This document shows, one piece after another, positions 48,080 to 58,800 of a DNA stretch of 60,134 nt (positions are counted from its first letter, which is position 1; each line of letters begins with the position of its first letter). Position numbers and translations under genes: made by a program. Location of the stretch: contig KV424078.1 of assembly GCA_001632435.1 (NCBI GenBank), positions 7,213 through 67,346 on the forward strand. The letters are read 5' to 3'. Below the pieces are notes generated by a model, which worked only from the letters and a program-made list of their open reading frames with translations, was not told the origin of the DNA and ran no database searches. Origin of the DNA: Calocera cornea HHB12733. Its lineage: Eukaryota > Basidiomycota > Dacrymycetes > Dacrymycetales > Dacrymycetaceae.

Positions 48080-49228
48080 GGGCTCCTTTCCCGGTCATGC
48101 TGCAGAACAAGAGCTCTCGATAGATGCGGGCCCCTTGGTAAGATGCGATTTGTACGACTCACCCACACCGCTCTGACCATGCGATCAGCAGAAAATAGAC
48201 AGTAATGTGGCTTAAGCACTGCATCGGGGGTCATACCGTTCAAGAGTCTTTGTCCGCGGTTCTGATTGTGATGCTCATTTATTGTGGTTTCCCATCGTCT
48301 CTTCCTCCTCGAGCTGTGAGACAGTATGTTATCGCTCGATATGTAAACTGCTCCTATGTGTATTGCGCTCCCATTGTGAATGGACCCAGTACACACGAAC
48401 GGAGGAAATGAAGGTCGAAGTCTTGAAGAAGAGATCACTTCTCCCATTGACCCATCCGCTCCCTGAAACAAGCACATTACCCTTACTCCTTACATGCATG
48501 GCTCGGCTCTCCACTGGCTCGGCTCTCCACTCGAATGGTATGCACTTCACTCAAAGAAGTCCTAAGTAGGCGGTGCATTACCGAGGATCTCTCATGCGAA
48601 GCATGGGCCCACCGAGCACCAAGCAGATGGGATCAGGTTCTGCATCATAGCACCGAGCTGGTCAGATTCTGATGCCTCGGATCTCTCGGCCCTACCAATT
48701 TCTCACGGCCTCAGTGCAATTAAGCAGGAATCGCGTAGAAGCAGTGCCTAATATCCGGTAGGCACGTGACTGCATTATTCCCAAACACTCCGATTCACTC
48801 CTGAAACCGTGGCGGTGCCGTCCATCCCTGAACATCGGCGTCGTCTTGTGCAGCGCATCCCCACCTTCCGGCACTAGAGTACTGCACACACGTGAGTCGA
48901 CCGGCGAAGCGCACTCTGTTACAGGTTGCCGAGGAGCGGCACATGCCATACTCTGTGCTTCGGTGGTGTACCCAGGCGATGAATGAATGGAAGACACAAA
49001 TAATCCGATGCTCGGGCATACCGGGCACATTGCTACACGGCAAATGACTGCCGCGTAGGCTTCTCGCCTAGATGTTTGCGTGGTGTATATAAGGACAGCT
49101 GCTACTCTCACGGTTTTCCATCAACTTGCAAAGCCCTCAGGCAAGCAATTCCCTCCTCTCCCCTCTTTGTTCAACGCACTTTCGTGAACAGTATCCGTTC
49201 AACACTACCAAGCTTTCATTGCTGCAAC
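48080..49228. other. Intergenic between the two MSFGDV genes
   Basis: No gene supported. Contains the promoter of copy 2 with a TATA box at 49086-49093. Confidence 0.45.
49086..49093 (+). promoter_or_regulatory. TATA box of MSFGDV copy 2
   Basis: TATATAAG, about 135 bp upstream of the ATG at 49229. The same octamer precedes the secreted-peptide gene at 55046. Confidence 0.6.
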
Positions 49229-49540
49229 ATGTCTTTCGGCGACGTCTCCTCCACCGACCTCGAAAACCTCTTCGCCGACATGGAAATCATGCCGTTCGGC
49301 GGTATCACCCGTCGCTTGCAATGGGTTGCGTCTGGTCTGTCCATGATGACAAAGGTGGACTACAATATCATGCACACGATAAGGAGGACAGGGTCCACGT
49401 GTACGCCAATTGTCAGGCACAGTTTCCACCGAGTGCTAACCATGGCTTATAGACTCCTTGGAGAGCCACTCGGCATCAAAAACAACGCCTGTTGTCTTGG
49501 GCGTAAGCACGAAATAAGCGAGCATAAACATGCGGAGTAA
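49229..49540 (+). CDS. Small paralogous protein MSFGDV, copy 2
   Basis: From ATG 49229: MSFGDVSSTDLENLFADM, then FGGITRRLQWVASGLSMMTK. After this point copy 2 appears interrupted by about 95-130 nt compared with copy 1; the match resumes near 49470 as KTTPVVLG, equivalent to KTQRVVVG in copy 1. An intron with donor near 49333 or 49357 and acceptor TTATAG at about 49450 would explain this; I cannot decide between the two, and so the listed end is only the end of the unspliced frame. Function unknown. Confidence 0.45.
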   Translation: MSFGDVSSTDLENLFADMEIMPFGGITRRLQWVASGLSMMTKVDYNIMHTIRRTGSTCTPIVRHSFHRVLTMAYRLLGEPLGIKNNACCLGRKHEISEHKHAE

Positions 49541-50619
49541 GCATCATACTGGGTAGGAGATTGATCCCTCGACGCCCGCTTGCTGTTCTTACCATGCCCG
49601 CAGAGTACATCTTGTGACTACCTTCGCACGACTGAGATCACCTCCCTTACCCGTCACCCAACCCACTTGATACCCACTGCATTGATGAGAATTTGCTGCC
49701 GCAGTAAGACCATCGCAAACTTCAGGACAGTTTTGTAGCACATCGGATAATTCTAGATATCGACGTCACACCAATACAGTCGTTTTCATCTTTCGTGATT
49801 GGTGGACCAGAAGGTCCTGGACCGGCGATCTGTTCCAGCAGTGCTTTGGAAATATCGAAGAAACGTGGGAACCCGCTGGTCCAATGAGAGGGTAGATCGG
49901 GTCAGTGGCTATGAAGAAGCGATAACAAACTCCGATGCGATGCCTGATGAAGGTCCTTTCAGCGGCAAAAGGTCCATTCAGCGGCAAAATGCCCTGCGGG
50001 ATGCTCTTCATAGGGCTCGCAACCGCGGCGCGACAAAACGCCGGACGACGGTGTGATCATCCCGCACAAGATCGAGGGTCCAACAATATTCACCAGTGCT
50101 TGCTGCCATCGAGTCCACACTCCCGACTACTGTATTTCTGGCATCGTCGCTTCTCAAACCTCCGATCGTTGTTGCGGGATCCTGCCAGCTCATTAAACGG
50201 AGGATTCAGTCGATACACTACGGAGGGTGGACCACCGGATCTGCGCCACCGCCACAGGAACGCAACGAGGTCCCAACGCCGCAATATCGCGTTATGAATG
50301 AATGCCTTCTGGATATTGCTGCGGTACACGGTTGCTGCACTGGAATCATGACGTCTTTGTGCTATATCAGCTCCGGATGGTTCACGGTTTGGCCGGTTGC
50401 TGTGTATCGCGGACTGTGGAGTGTACAGCGGCGCTGGGCTATTCCCAAGCGCCGACACTGTTCCCTTTGCGGCTAGGGACATCTATGCTGAATGAGCGGG
50501 TGGTCGTGCTTCAGCTCTGGTATAAAGCAACGGAGAGCGATCATGTTCTGCTAACACAGAACCGCGCAAGTCGCCTTCTGACCCAGCCGAAGGCTTGCGC
50601 ATCATCAGCTTCTAGAACC
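49541..50619. other. Intergenic upstream of the UbiA-family gene
   Basis: No gene supported. A short tandem repeat, AAGGTCCTTTCAGCGGCA followed by AAGGTCCATTCAGCGGCA, lies at 49950-49986. Confidence 0.45.
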
Positions 50620-51733
50620 ATGTTGCTCTCGCTGTCAGCTCTCCAATATGCTTCCGATACTGTCAAAGTTGCCCATTGGATAGACCGTGCATCCATGGGG
50701 CAACCCAAAAGCGTCCATATCCCAGTGCAGTGGTTTAAAGACAGCATTTATACGCTGTATCTCTTCACCAAGGCTGATTACCACACGTTGTTCTTCCCCA
50801 TCGTGAGTGCTAGCAGAGCATAGGAGAGAGGTTCCTGACAAGACCTTTTTCAGCTGATTTTCGCTTGTGTTGCTGGACCAGTACGCTCGCCATTCCACTT
50901 TACCGCCGCGATAGCATGGACATGGCTTCATCTGCTGCAATGCAACATTTCGAACCAGTACCGCTCCGTCGCCGAAGACGCTGGCAATAAGTCATGGCGA
51001 CCCCTTCCCGCCAAACGCATAACCCTCGAGCAATCGTCCCAGCTGCATGCCGCTGTCACCCTGCTGTGTCTCCTTGTTTCAGCACCTTCCGGATGGCGAA
51101 TGGCACTGGTCAGTGTCACCTTGACGGTAACTACGATCCTCTACGATAACCTTCGCATGTCGGCGCACTGGGCGAAGCGAGTGATCTGCGTGGTAACCGG
51201 GTACGGAATATTCGAGTATGGGGCTACCAAGGTCATTGGTGCGTGTGACTGTGGTCAGAACTTTTTATCCCGTAACTTAATTCACTATCTTAGCTGGTTC
51301 CGTCCCGCTGGACAACACCGCATGGGCCGCTATTGCTAGCTCACTCCTTGTCATCGCCACCACCGCCCATGTGGGCGACTTCCCTGATGTTGAAGGCGAC
51401 ATTCAGGACGGCCGCTGGACCATCCCTATCGCCTTCCCGGAAATCTCCCGCGTCATCACGCCCATTCTCATCCTTTTCTGGTCTATGTTCATGGCCCTGC
51501 GATGGGAGCTGGGACTCTTCAACGGCGTCTCCCTGGTGCTTATGGGCGCCCTGGTGGCTTATCGCAACCTTGTCCTCCGAGATTGGAGCAGCGACAAGCG
51601 TACATATGTTCTCCATAGCGTAAGTTCGGCTCTCCCTCGACACCCTGACTCGTGCTGACAATCACCTTAGATGTGGCTCTTGACAATTCATCTGTTGCCA
51701 ATGCAGGCTCGGTGGAACATGCTTTGCTATTGA
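50620..51733 (+). CDS. UbiA-superfamily membrane prenyltransferase or terpene cyclase
   Basis: Four exons, 50620-50802, 50854-51238, 51294-51619 and 51671-51733, close in phase to 318 residues. The entry IYTLYLFTKADYHTLFFPI is typical of basidiomycete UbiA proteins. The first Asp-rich site reads NQYRSVAEDAGNKSWRPLPAKR, equivalent to N-x(8)-D-x2-N-K-x2-R-P. The second is GDFPDVEGDIQDGRWTIP (D-x2-D-x2-G-D). Both bind Mg and diphosphate. Between and after are hydrophobic helices (VTLTVTTILYDNL; SSLLVIATTAHV; ITPILILFWSMFMALRW). The family transfers prenyl groups or, in fungal secondary metabolism, cyclises them; the reaction here is not readable. It stands alone, with no neighbouring oxidase or synthase gene, so a cluster is not shown. 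The ATG choice is the first in-frame one before the conserved region. Confidence 0.8.
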
Positions 51734-51994
51734 CACATGAGCGGTCAGTGTGCTTCTGCAGCTGCATATTCTTATAGTTATTGTATCATTAGCAGATAGA
51801 CGCTCACTTGATCGGTACATAGATAAGCTGTCTCTGCGACCTCATGCTCGCTATAATTGGGATGCTTTTACCTATTAGGCGATAGCTTGATCACCCGACT
51901 TCTCGAGTCTCGTGTTCAAGAGCCGCAGTCCGATAAGAGAGCATTGGTGAAGAGGTGTCATTTTGTTTCGTCTATTGTACAGATGAAGTACGCC

Positions 51995-53167
51995 TCATGC
52001 CTCGGTCGGCTCTAGAACCGGATCCTCTACAATTGCTTGCCGATCGCTCCTGTAATAGAAAAATTGTCCCAAGACCTACTCCATATTTTAGTTGGAGTGC
52101 ACGCAACTTAACGAGAGAGAAACGCACAATGAAGTCCAAGAATACAGTAAGACCACTCCCTGTCACCAATGTCAACTACGGCACAGTACGCGTGAAGGAG
52201 AGTCGCACCTGCGAGCCAGCTCGAGTTCGCCACCAAGTACTGCCACTGCATGCTCTTGATGCAGATCGAGAACACGTATGTCACATTCCCCGCGACAGCA
52301 AAGATGAACAGCGCGAGGGACAGCCCGGAACACTTGGTCTCGCGATTCTTCAGGATCTGGGGGATGCGCGAGCCGACTGCATTCCCCCCCACCCAGCGGT
52401 CAGCGGAGGCAGAAGAAGACAGGCGGAGACGACAACGCACGATACAGGACGGCACTACACCATCCGATAATCTGGGTTGTCCATCCCAGCTCTTCCCCCT
52501 CATCTGGACTCCCAGGAGAGCCCTCGACACCATGGTCCACACTCTTGCTGATCCTCCAAGCGATTAGTCCCGTGCCGACCACGAACGCCGCGGCGAGGGA
52601 GTAGATGACCGTGCTCCTCCATGCTTTGGATCTTGGATCAGGCTTGGGCTCGGAGGAAGGAAGTGCAGAGGACGAGGAGTCGCCGAGCAGGGGAGAGCTC
52701 TCGGAGGGTGTGGGCGCGATGGGGCCGATGTGCGCTCGGTGGACGTGTCGGTAGTAATATATCTGGATGAGCAGCGTCAAGTCACACAGAGTGTACTATG
52801 CTCCTCATCAGCATTTTTATTGTAGTGCATTAAAGACGAGGAGACACACGTAGATAGCCAGGATGATGACGGTAGGGATCAACCCTGCCATGAGGGCACC
52901 AACGAGGTTGCACAGGTCGCCTGCGAGCCAGATCACCACGAACCCGACGCTGAGACCTTCTCCAGACTTCAGCGTATAGTTCTCATATATCTGTGGAGAG
53001 TAGACGATAATCCTGCATCGTTGTCAAACTTTTGGTGAATTAGCGAGGGAGAAGGGGCGTACCAGCAGGCGATGGACATCCATCCTGCCTGTTCTCATCA
53101 TCAGCGAGCGGCTCTGCTACGAAAGGACGAGACACACCACACTGCTAAGCTCATCATTGATTGCCAT
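51995..53167 (-). CDS. PQ-loop vacuolar amino-acid transporter (Ypq/PQLC2-like)
   Basis: Starts at ATG 53167 (MAINDELSSVAGWMSIACW). PQ-loop repeat 1 is IVYSPQIYENYTLKSGEGLSVGFV followed by WLAGDLCNLVGAL. A cytosolic Ser/Pro loop (PTPSESSPLLGDSSSS) may carry a dileucine-type vacuolar signal. Repeat 2 is IGWCSAVLYVGSRIPQILKNRETKCSGLSLALF, then GNVTYVFSICI and LVANSSWLAGSGLTVFLDFIV. The final splice gives LGQFFYYRSDRQ and the C-terminus ends VLEPTEA; the stop is 51995-51997. Seven spans are expected. By family it exports cationic amino acids from the vacuole. Five or so introns, some near 50 nt, all join in phase. Confidence 0.88.
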
Positions 53168-53836
53168 TTCCCCTAAATTACATCCGATCCTATGATAAAG
53201 TCTATGTCGACCGGGGGTAAGAGAGGTTCCTGTGCCGCTCGCTGGCTGGAGCGGGAAAATGAGAACCGGGGCGACGGAGGGTCGGACGTCATTAGGGTAC
53301 TCCGGCGTTGCGGCTCCGGTGCTGCGGCTCCGGAGATGGCAGAACTTGCTCGACATGAGTTACACGTTTCTCTTCCCGCGCTCACCTCGTGCTACTCGTT
53401 TTCTGGATCGTATGCGGCTGAAGACGTTGGACAAATCTGGCGAAGAGACCGGCATGTGTTTCACCTCGGCTGCTGTTCAGGGCGGCTGTTGCTCGGCCTT
53501 CAACAGCTCGACACACACTCACCGAAGTATCCGGGGCGAGAGGAATCCCGCCAGATAAGGGAATATTCCGACGAACTTCAAGAGCAAATCGACCCATTAG
53601 AGAAGAATCCATATGACCTGGCACACCGAATCCGTCCGATAGTAGGGGAGATCCACCGGATGAGGGAGGGGAATCGTACGATATGGAGAGGAGACGAGAA
53701 GGTACTGTATGTACTGCACCTCCTCCCCTCGCGGAGCACATCCCCAGGCTAGCAAACTCCCTTACCCTCCTCTTCCTTCCGGACAGACGGCTCCATGCAG
53801 TACACCGTGCCTGCCATTCAAGTGCAAGCCGGGTCG
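53168..53836. other. Intergenic, no supported gene
   Basis: Between the transporter start and the small secreted-peptide stop. Contains a GCTCCGG-type duplication near 53313-53330 (TGCGGCTCCGG twice). Confidence 0.4.
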
Positions 53837-54027
53837 TTAGGTACCCGTGCACTCAAACTCCCTCTCAAGGTGCTCCCCTTCGATATCGCGCTTAGGAGGG
53901 CAGCCGTCTGCTGACCCGTCCAGAGGTCGAGGGGCTGGGGTGGAGACCGACACATACAAGGGCTGACAGCAGGGAGGGCAAGGGCAAGACTCGCAAAGGC
54001 GAGAAGGGTGATGAGCAGGCGCTGCAT
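53837..54027 (-). CDS. Small secreted peptide precursor with Kex2 site, 47 aa
   Basis: ATG 54027 opens a signal peptide, MQRLLITLLAFASLALALPA, followed by VSP. A short intron (53957-53911, GTATGT donor) leads to DGCPPKRDIEGEHL and a stop at 53837-53839. A KR pair with following Asp is the expected Kex2 cleavage point, leaving a 16-residue acidic peptide that contains one Cys. A TATAAG element lies about 62 bp upstream of the start on the coding strand. The acceptor could also be three bases later. No homology is recognised; the secreted-precursor layout is what supports it. Confidence 0.5.
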
Positions 54028-54088
54028 GATGGAGGTTGTGGGTGTTCTGGTGTGCTTGTAGGAGATCGACCATAAAGGAGGTATGTAG

Positions 54089-54094
54089 CTTATA
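54089..54094 (-). promoter_or_regulatory. TATA-like box of the minus-strand peptide gene
   Basis: TATAAG on the minus strand, about 62 bp upstream of ATG 54027. Confidence 0.45.
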
Positions 54095-54966
54095 ACTGCT
54101 AGGCAGAATTCGCCTGCTTGTCTCCACTGGTCCAACACCCGAGTGGTACGATCCCCTGCTTCGAATTGTGTACAGAGAGCATTATCATACTCACCTTTAC
54201 CTGGTGACATCATGCTCAGAAGTGAAGGGAAAAGCAGATGGTTGCAGCAGGATAGCAGTTCAAAGGTGTAGATGCCGGTTCTCAGGACACCAGAAGCCAA
54301 AGAATGTCCCTAGTTGGCATAGATACCGTGACGGCCGTCTACCTTGCCAAGGAAGTGTCTTTGCAGAACATTATTCTATTCGATGCTGATTGATAGGGAG
54401 CATGTCAAGTGAGCAAGCAGGATGACGGTCGTCGAAGGGAGTTGTGAGTGTACCGGCGTCGACACTTGGTGCAACGAGTGACATTCCGATGCCGAGACTT
54501 GGCCAGCTTTCCCTCCCGATTCGAGCCTTGCCATACCACCAGACCCGGCCGCTGCGCACGCCAGCGTGGTGCTACGTAGTTGCTCGCGATACGTACAGCA
54601 TGTACTGGGCCGACTGCCGACCTGCGAAGCATGGTGCCTGATCTCCTTGTCACCCACTTCTCCCATGTTCCTTGGTCCTTAATCTAGCCGAGCGGCTGAC
54701 TGCGCCGGAACACGAGTCTTCTCCCATGATCACACATGTTACCCATACTGAAATTACTCAATGTGTACGCTTGTGTCCAGCGTACAGCCGAAGGATAAAC
54801 AGTTTCTGACGCCTGGACCTCCGATCGCTGACTGGGTTTGGTGAACTCGGCATGGTGTACGCTCCTGAGCCACCAGGGCCTGCTGACTCCCTTATCGGCC
54901 AGTCGAGGGTCGCCGTTGCCATACGGTTGTATCCAACGTGCTTGAATACATGAGTAGTGGCATACT

Positions 54967-54974
54967 TATATAAG
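54967..54974 (+). promoter_or_regulatory. TATA box of the alpha-factor-like peptide gene
   Basis: TATATAAG, about 72 bp upstream of ATG 55046. Well placed for a strong core promoter, and identical to the octamer upstream of the gene at 49229. Confidence 0.65.
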
Positions 54975-55045
54975 GCGCCATTGCAACTGCTGCTCATGCA
55001 TCGCCCCTTGCACCTGCGACGGAAGCAGGAGTAAACGAGTAAAGA

Positions 55046-55391
55046 ATGCGCGTCGTCCTTACACTCGTTGCCTTGCTGTACCTGCTGGCCGATCTTGCCA
55101 CTGTTCAGGGCGCAGGCGAGTGATATACTTCTTTGTGTAGAGTTTTACGTGGCTGATACTGCTGCGACCTGAAGCCATAGATTCGTCCCCTAGAGCTTGG
55201 GAAAGGGAAAGTCACGCCTTTCAGTGGAATGAAGGTATTCTAAATTCAATCTTTGGCTTAAACCCCCCGCTAAATGGTTTGCTGCAGTTGATCTGGTGAA
55301 GCGCGACCCCGAGCCTCTGGCTGAGGCTGCATCACAGGAGGGCATTGTCTGTATTGTGAACCCTTGCCCCGGGAGCGATAAAGAGTATTGA
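55046..55391 (+). CDS. Alpha-factor-like secreted peptide precursor, 72 aa
   Basis: Three exons, 55046-55119, 55194-55234 and 55288-55391, close in phase (219 nt). Residues 1-23 are a clear signal peptide, MRVVLTLVALLYLLADLATV followed by QGA. A 19-residue propeptide (GEAWERESHAFQWNEVDLV) leads to K43-R44. Next come DP, EP, LA and EA, alternating X-Pro/X-Ala dipeptides of the kind trimmed by the Ste13 dipeptidyl aminopeptidase. The mature tail follows, with the core GIVCIVNPCPG (Cys60, Cys65) and acidic end. This mirrors ascomycete alpha-pheromone precursors but has a single peptide copy. It could equally be a small secreted effector. The first acceptor (TAG at 55191-55193) is chosen because it keeps the frame open. 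A TATATAAG box lies 72 bp upstream. Confidence 0.6.
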
Positions 55392-55502
55392 GGATATGCT
55401 CTGGTGGCGAGCGGGTCGTCCCGTGCGATAAGTAGCTTGTAGTTGTCGCAGTGGATCACTACTCCTGTAGCCCTAAGAGCTCTCTGAGCGTCATAACGTA
55501 GG

Positions 55503-55736
55503 TGTAAGGGATCCCTAATAGGGACTAACCTTTCCTAGAAAGGAAAGGTTCACTGTTCTACAGTATTCGGATTTTCTGTATCCGAGAACGGGTTACACGT
55601 AGCGCGGCTCTAGGCCGCAATTTTCTCTTCACTCCCTCTTAGTGCACACAATATCATTGTATTAGATCTACTCTAATTACAGAGATTCAGTGTACTACTG
55701 AGGGCGAAAGAGCACAGACTCTTTCACTTTTTTACA
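55503..55736 (+). repeat. Putative 5' LTR, about 234 bp
   Basis: Starts TGTAAGGGATCCC and ends TTTACA, with the usual TG...CA ends. It contains a hairpin (CCTTTCC TAGAAAGG region near 55528-55550). The right end is a judgement since the partner LTR is outside the window; the GTAGG before it would be the target-site duplication. Confidence 0.6.
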
Positions 55737-55822
55737 CTACTCGAGACCGGAGTGTATTCTCCAATTAGAGACTTACCCATCGTTGGGTACTATACCTTGT
55801 TAGTGCAGAACGCTCTGCTCGA

Positions 55823-58800
55823 ATGCGCGGCGGGCGTTCGACGGACTACGGTCCTACCTGGCATCAGGGGGATCGACCACGAGTACGTGGTACTAGCGCG
55901 CAACGCGCTTTCCCAAATGGGATGCCCAGCATTGCTGGAGATCCGACTTCGTCCCCTTGGGGGACGTATCGGACAGACCCAAACGTTTGGGGGCACGGTC
56001 AAGCAACCGACAGCTCAGATTTGAGCAATCATCAGGAAGATGATGATCAGCGAGGTATCTCGCATTCGGCGAATGCCGATGAGAATGCGCCTGCTTCAGA
56101 GGAAGCGGATGAGGTCCATGGGATGGACGAGGAGTCATTGGCTCAACAAAACCCCCGTGGGGTTATAGATTCTCTTTATCGGAGTTCCGATTGGATCTGG
56201 CGGATCGCTAACGACTATGCCGTTCTTATGGACGCACGTCCTGAGCAAGCTGCTCATTACGCGCAGCTCGCGCAGGAGATCGCTCAAGCTTGGGTTGAGG
56301 CGCGACCAGAGTCGCCCGCGGTAATTATACCGCCGCGTGCTCGCCAGACGTCGGGAGAGACCATATCGTCCGGACGCGCGACGATACCGCCTCCTGTAGA
56401 GGCCTCACAGCGACGACACGTCGCACCAGCAGAAGCGTCATGGGCACGAGCTGTCCCTACGCTATCGACAGGACGACCGAACACGTCGTACCCTTCCGTG
56501 GGGTTTGTAACGCCGAGTAATAGATCTGGCGTGAGATTCGGGAGAGTCCCGACTACGGCCGCTCCCTCCCAGAGGGATCAGACTGACCTCGGCACAAGCG
56601 CGTTGTTGCCTGAGGCTCCTCTCAGGAGGATAACCCATTGGGTTGAAGCAGCGAGCGAGCCACCCCCTGCGACCCTTCCTTCTACAAGGACAGGCATTAA
56701 GCCTAAGATGCCTGATGATCCCTATGGAGGGGATGCGGATATCGACAAGTTTGTCGAATTCATAGCCACGCTGGTTAGGGCGTATCACATCTGCGGGATG
56801 ACTGGCACTGAACATAGCGCTTGGCAAGTGGATGCCATGAGCCAGTATCTTACTGGAGAAGCCCATCGATGGTTTGAAGCCAACGTTGAGCTTGGACTCT
56901 GCCCGAGGCAGTCATGGACTTTTCACAAGTCGTTTGGGGGTTATTCCACAGATTCTTCTCTGCTGAAGAAACGCATAAAGCGTACGTGGAGTTTGAGACC
57001 CTAGATCAGGGTAGACTTTCAGTTGAATCACTGAAAGACAAGTTGAACAACTTGTTGGGGAGGATGCATGAACCTCCGAACCCATATCTCATTAAGAGAA
57101 GATTCCTTTTGGCTTTAACAAAGCCGATCCGTAGAGTTGTCCTCCAGGGAGGATTCAACCCGGATGTCGATTCGTTCGACGATCTCTTCGCGAGAGCGAT
57201 AGAGATAGAGCGCGGATTTGCGCTTGCCAACGAGGTTGACTCGTGGAAGACAACCGCGTCTAACGCTGTGCCTAGTCCTAAGGCCGCAACTAAGCCCGTA
57301 AGGACGCATGTTGCTAAAGGGAAGTCGTATGTACGACAACCTGGGCATTTCAACCGCTCATTCCGAAGTTCGGGATACGGCGGGAAATCCCCAAGTACAA
57401 GCGGTAATACCGCTCCTCGACCAAAGGATAACAAACCTATTGGTTCAACTCCGTCTGGAGTGAAGGACCCGCGACCCGTCGCAACAAGCAAAGATCGTTG
57501 CTTTCGTTGCCAGGGGACTGGACACTGGGCTAACGACTGCCCTCAACGCAAGTCTGTGCGTTTCGGAGGGTCCGGACCTCTAGGAGAGGATGAATACCTT
57601 GACGATGATGGTATTCATGATATACTCACCAGCGGTGATAGCAACCCCGTCGCTGAATCGCCAGAAGGCGATGAACGTACAGAATTCCCGGATGGGGACC
57701 AATGGGAAGACGAGGGAGACGACCCTCAGGAGTCTGGAGACTCCTGCTCCTCAGATGGGGACATACCGACAGTGACGGTGCGGGCCATGACAATATGCCC
57801 GCTTGGACCACGAGTGGTCCGAGCAGCATCTGCTGCTGCGAAGAGATTTAACAGCCCTATGAAGGGCGAAACGCCAGAAGAATGGCGTAGTGATAATACT
57901 ATCCGCCTTAAGAAAGGCCAACCTCGACGTGATGTCGATTCATCACCTATTGAATGCTACGTTACCATTGGCGGACACACCGCCCGAGCGCTGATAGACA
58001 GCGGAGCAGAGATCGATACGATCTCTGCTGAATTCGTAGTTGCGCATGAGATGCGCTATATCCGATTGGATACTCCCGTGGCTCTTCAGCAAATGAGCCG
58101 CGGGAGTCGTACCGTAATCAACTACGGTGTAAACGCTGACGTCAGCGTGGGAGGTGATGTTTTCGAACATTATTTCGATGTCGTCAATACAGACGAATAC
58201 CAAGTTATACTCGGTCTGCCTTTCTGTAGGCGGGTCAGGATGATCTTGGACATCCAAGCGAAGAAATTTCAGCTTGGAGGCGTCAATGGACGCTGGATCA
58301 ACTCCGGAGGAGTACTCACGCCTGGCGTAACCCTGCCTGTCCAGCCAAGGCAGGTAGTCAAGCGGGCAAAGCACGCTAAGCAACCAGGGAGAAGACAACC
58401 CAAGGTTGTACACGCCAGGATGGCGAAAATCGCAGACACCGCGATAGCAACGATCGCACCATCTAGTATGGTTGAGCCTACCGCAGCTAAGCTGCAAGGC
58501 CTATCCGCGGTACCGCAAGGCAAATTGGATAGGATCAGGGCGATCCTGATGTCTGAGATTGTCGATCTCATAGGGGATATCCCCCTGGTTCTACCTCCAC
58601 TACGGAAGGTGAACCATAAGATCAACTTGGTTGACGACAAGGCCGTCTATCGGACTAGACGTCCGACTTGTCCGGATGTACACCGGGAAGAGCTTCATGC
58701 GAAGACTCAACAATATGTTGAAGCAGGATGGTGGCAACCTGCACAGACGCAGAATGCTCTGCCGATGCTTTGCATCACCAAACGCAACGGAAAGCTGCGA

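Larger units (their letters stand above)
54028..55045. other. Shared upstream region of two divergent peptide genes
   Basis: The two peptide genes are divergent, with starts about 1 kb apart. TATA-like boxes lie at 54089-54094 (minus) and 54967-54974 (plus). No other gene is supported. Confidence 0.5.

Noticed and set aside
56880..57004. Programmed -1 frameshift signal
   Set aside because: No X-XXY-YYZ heptamer in the Gag frame in the overlap, and the shift lies within the capsid region rather than between Gag and Pol.
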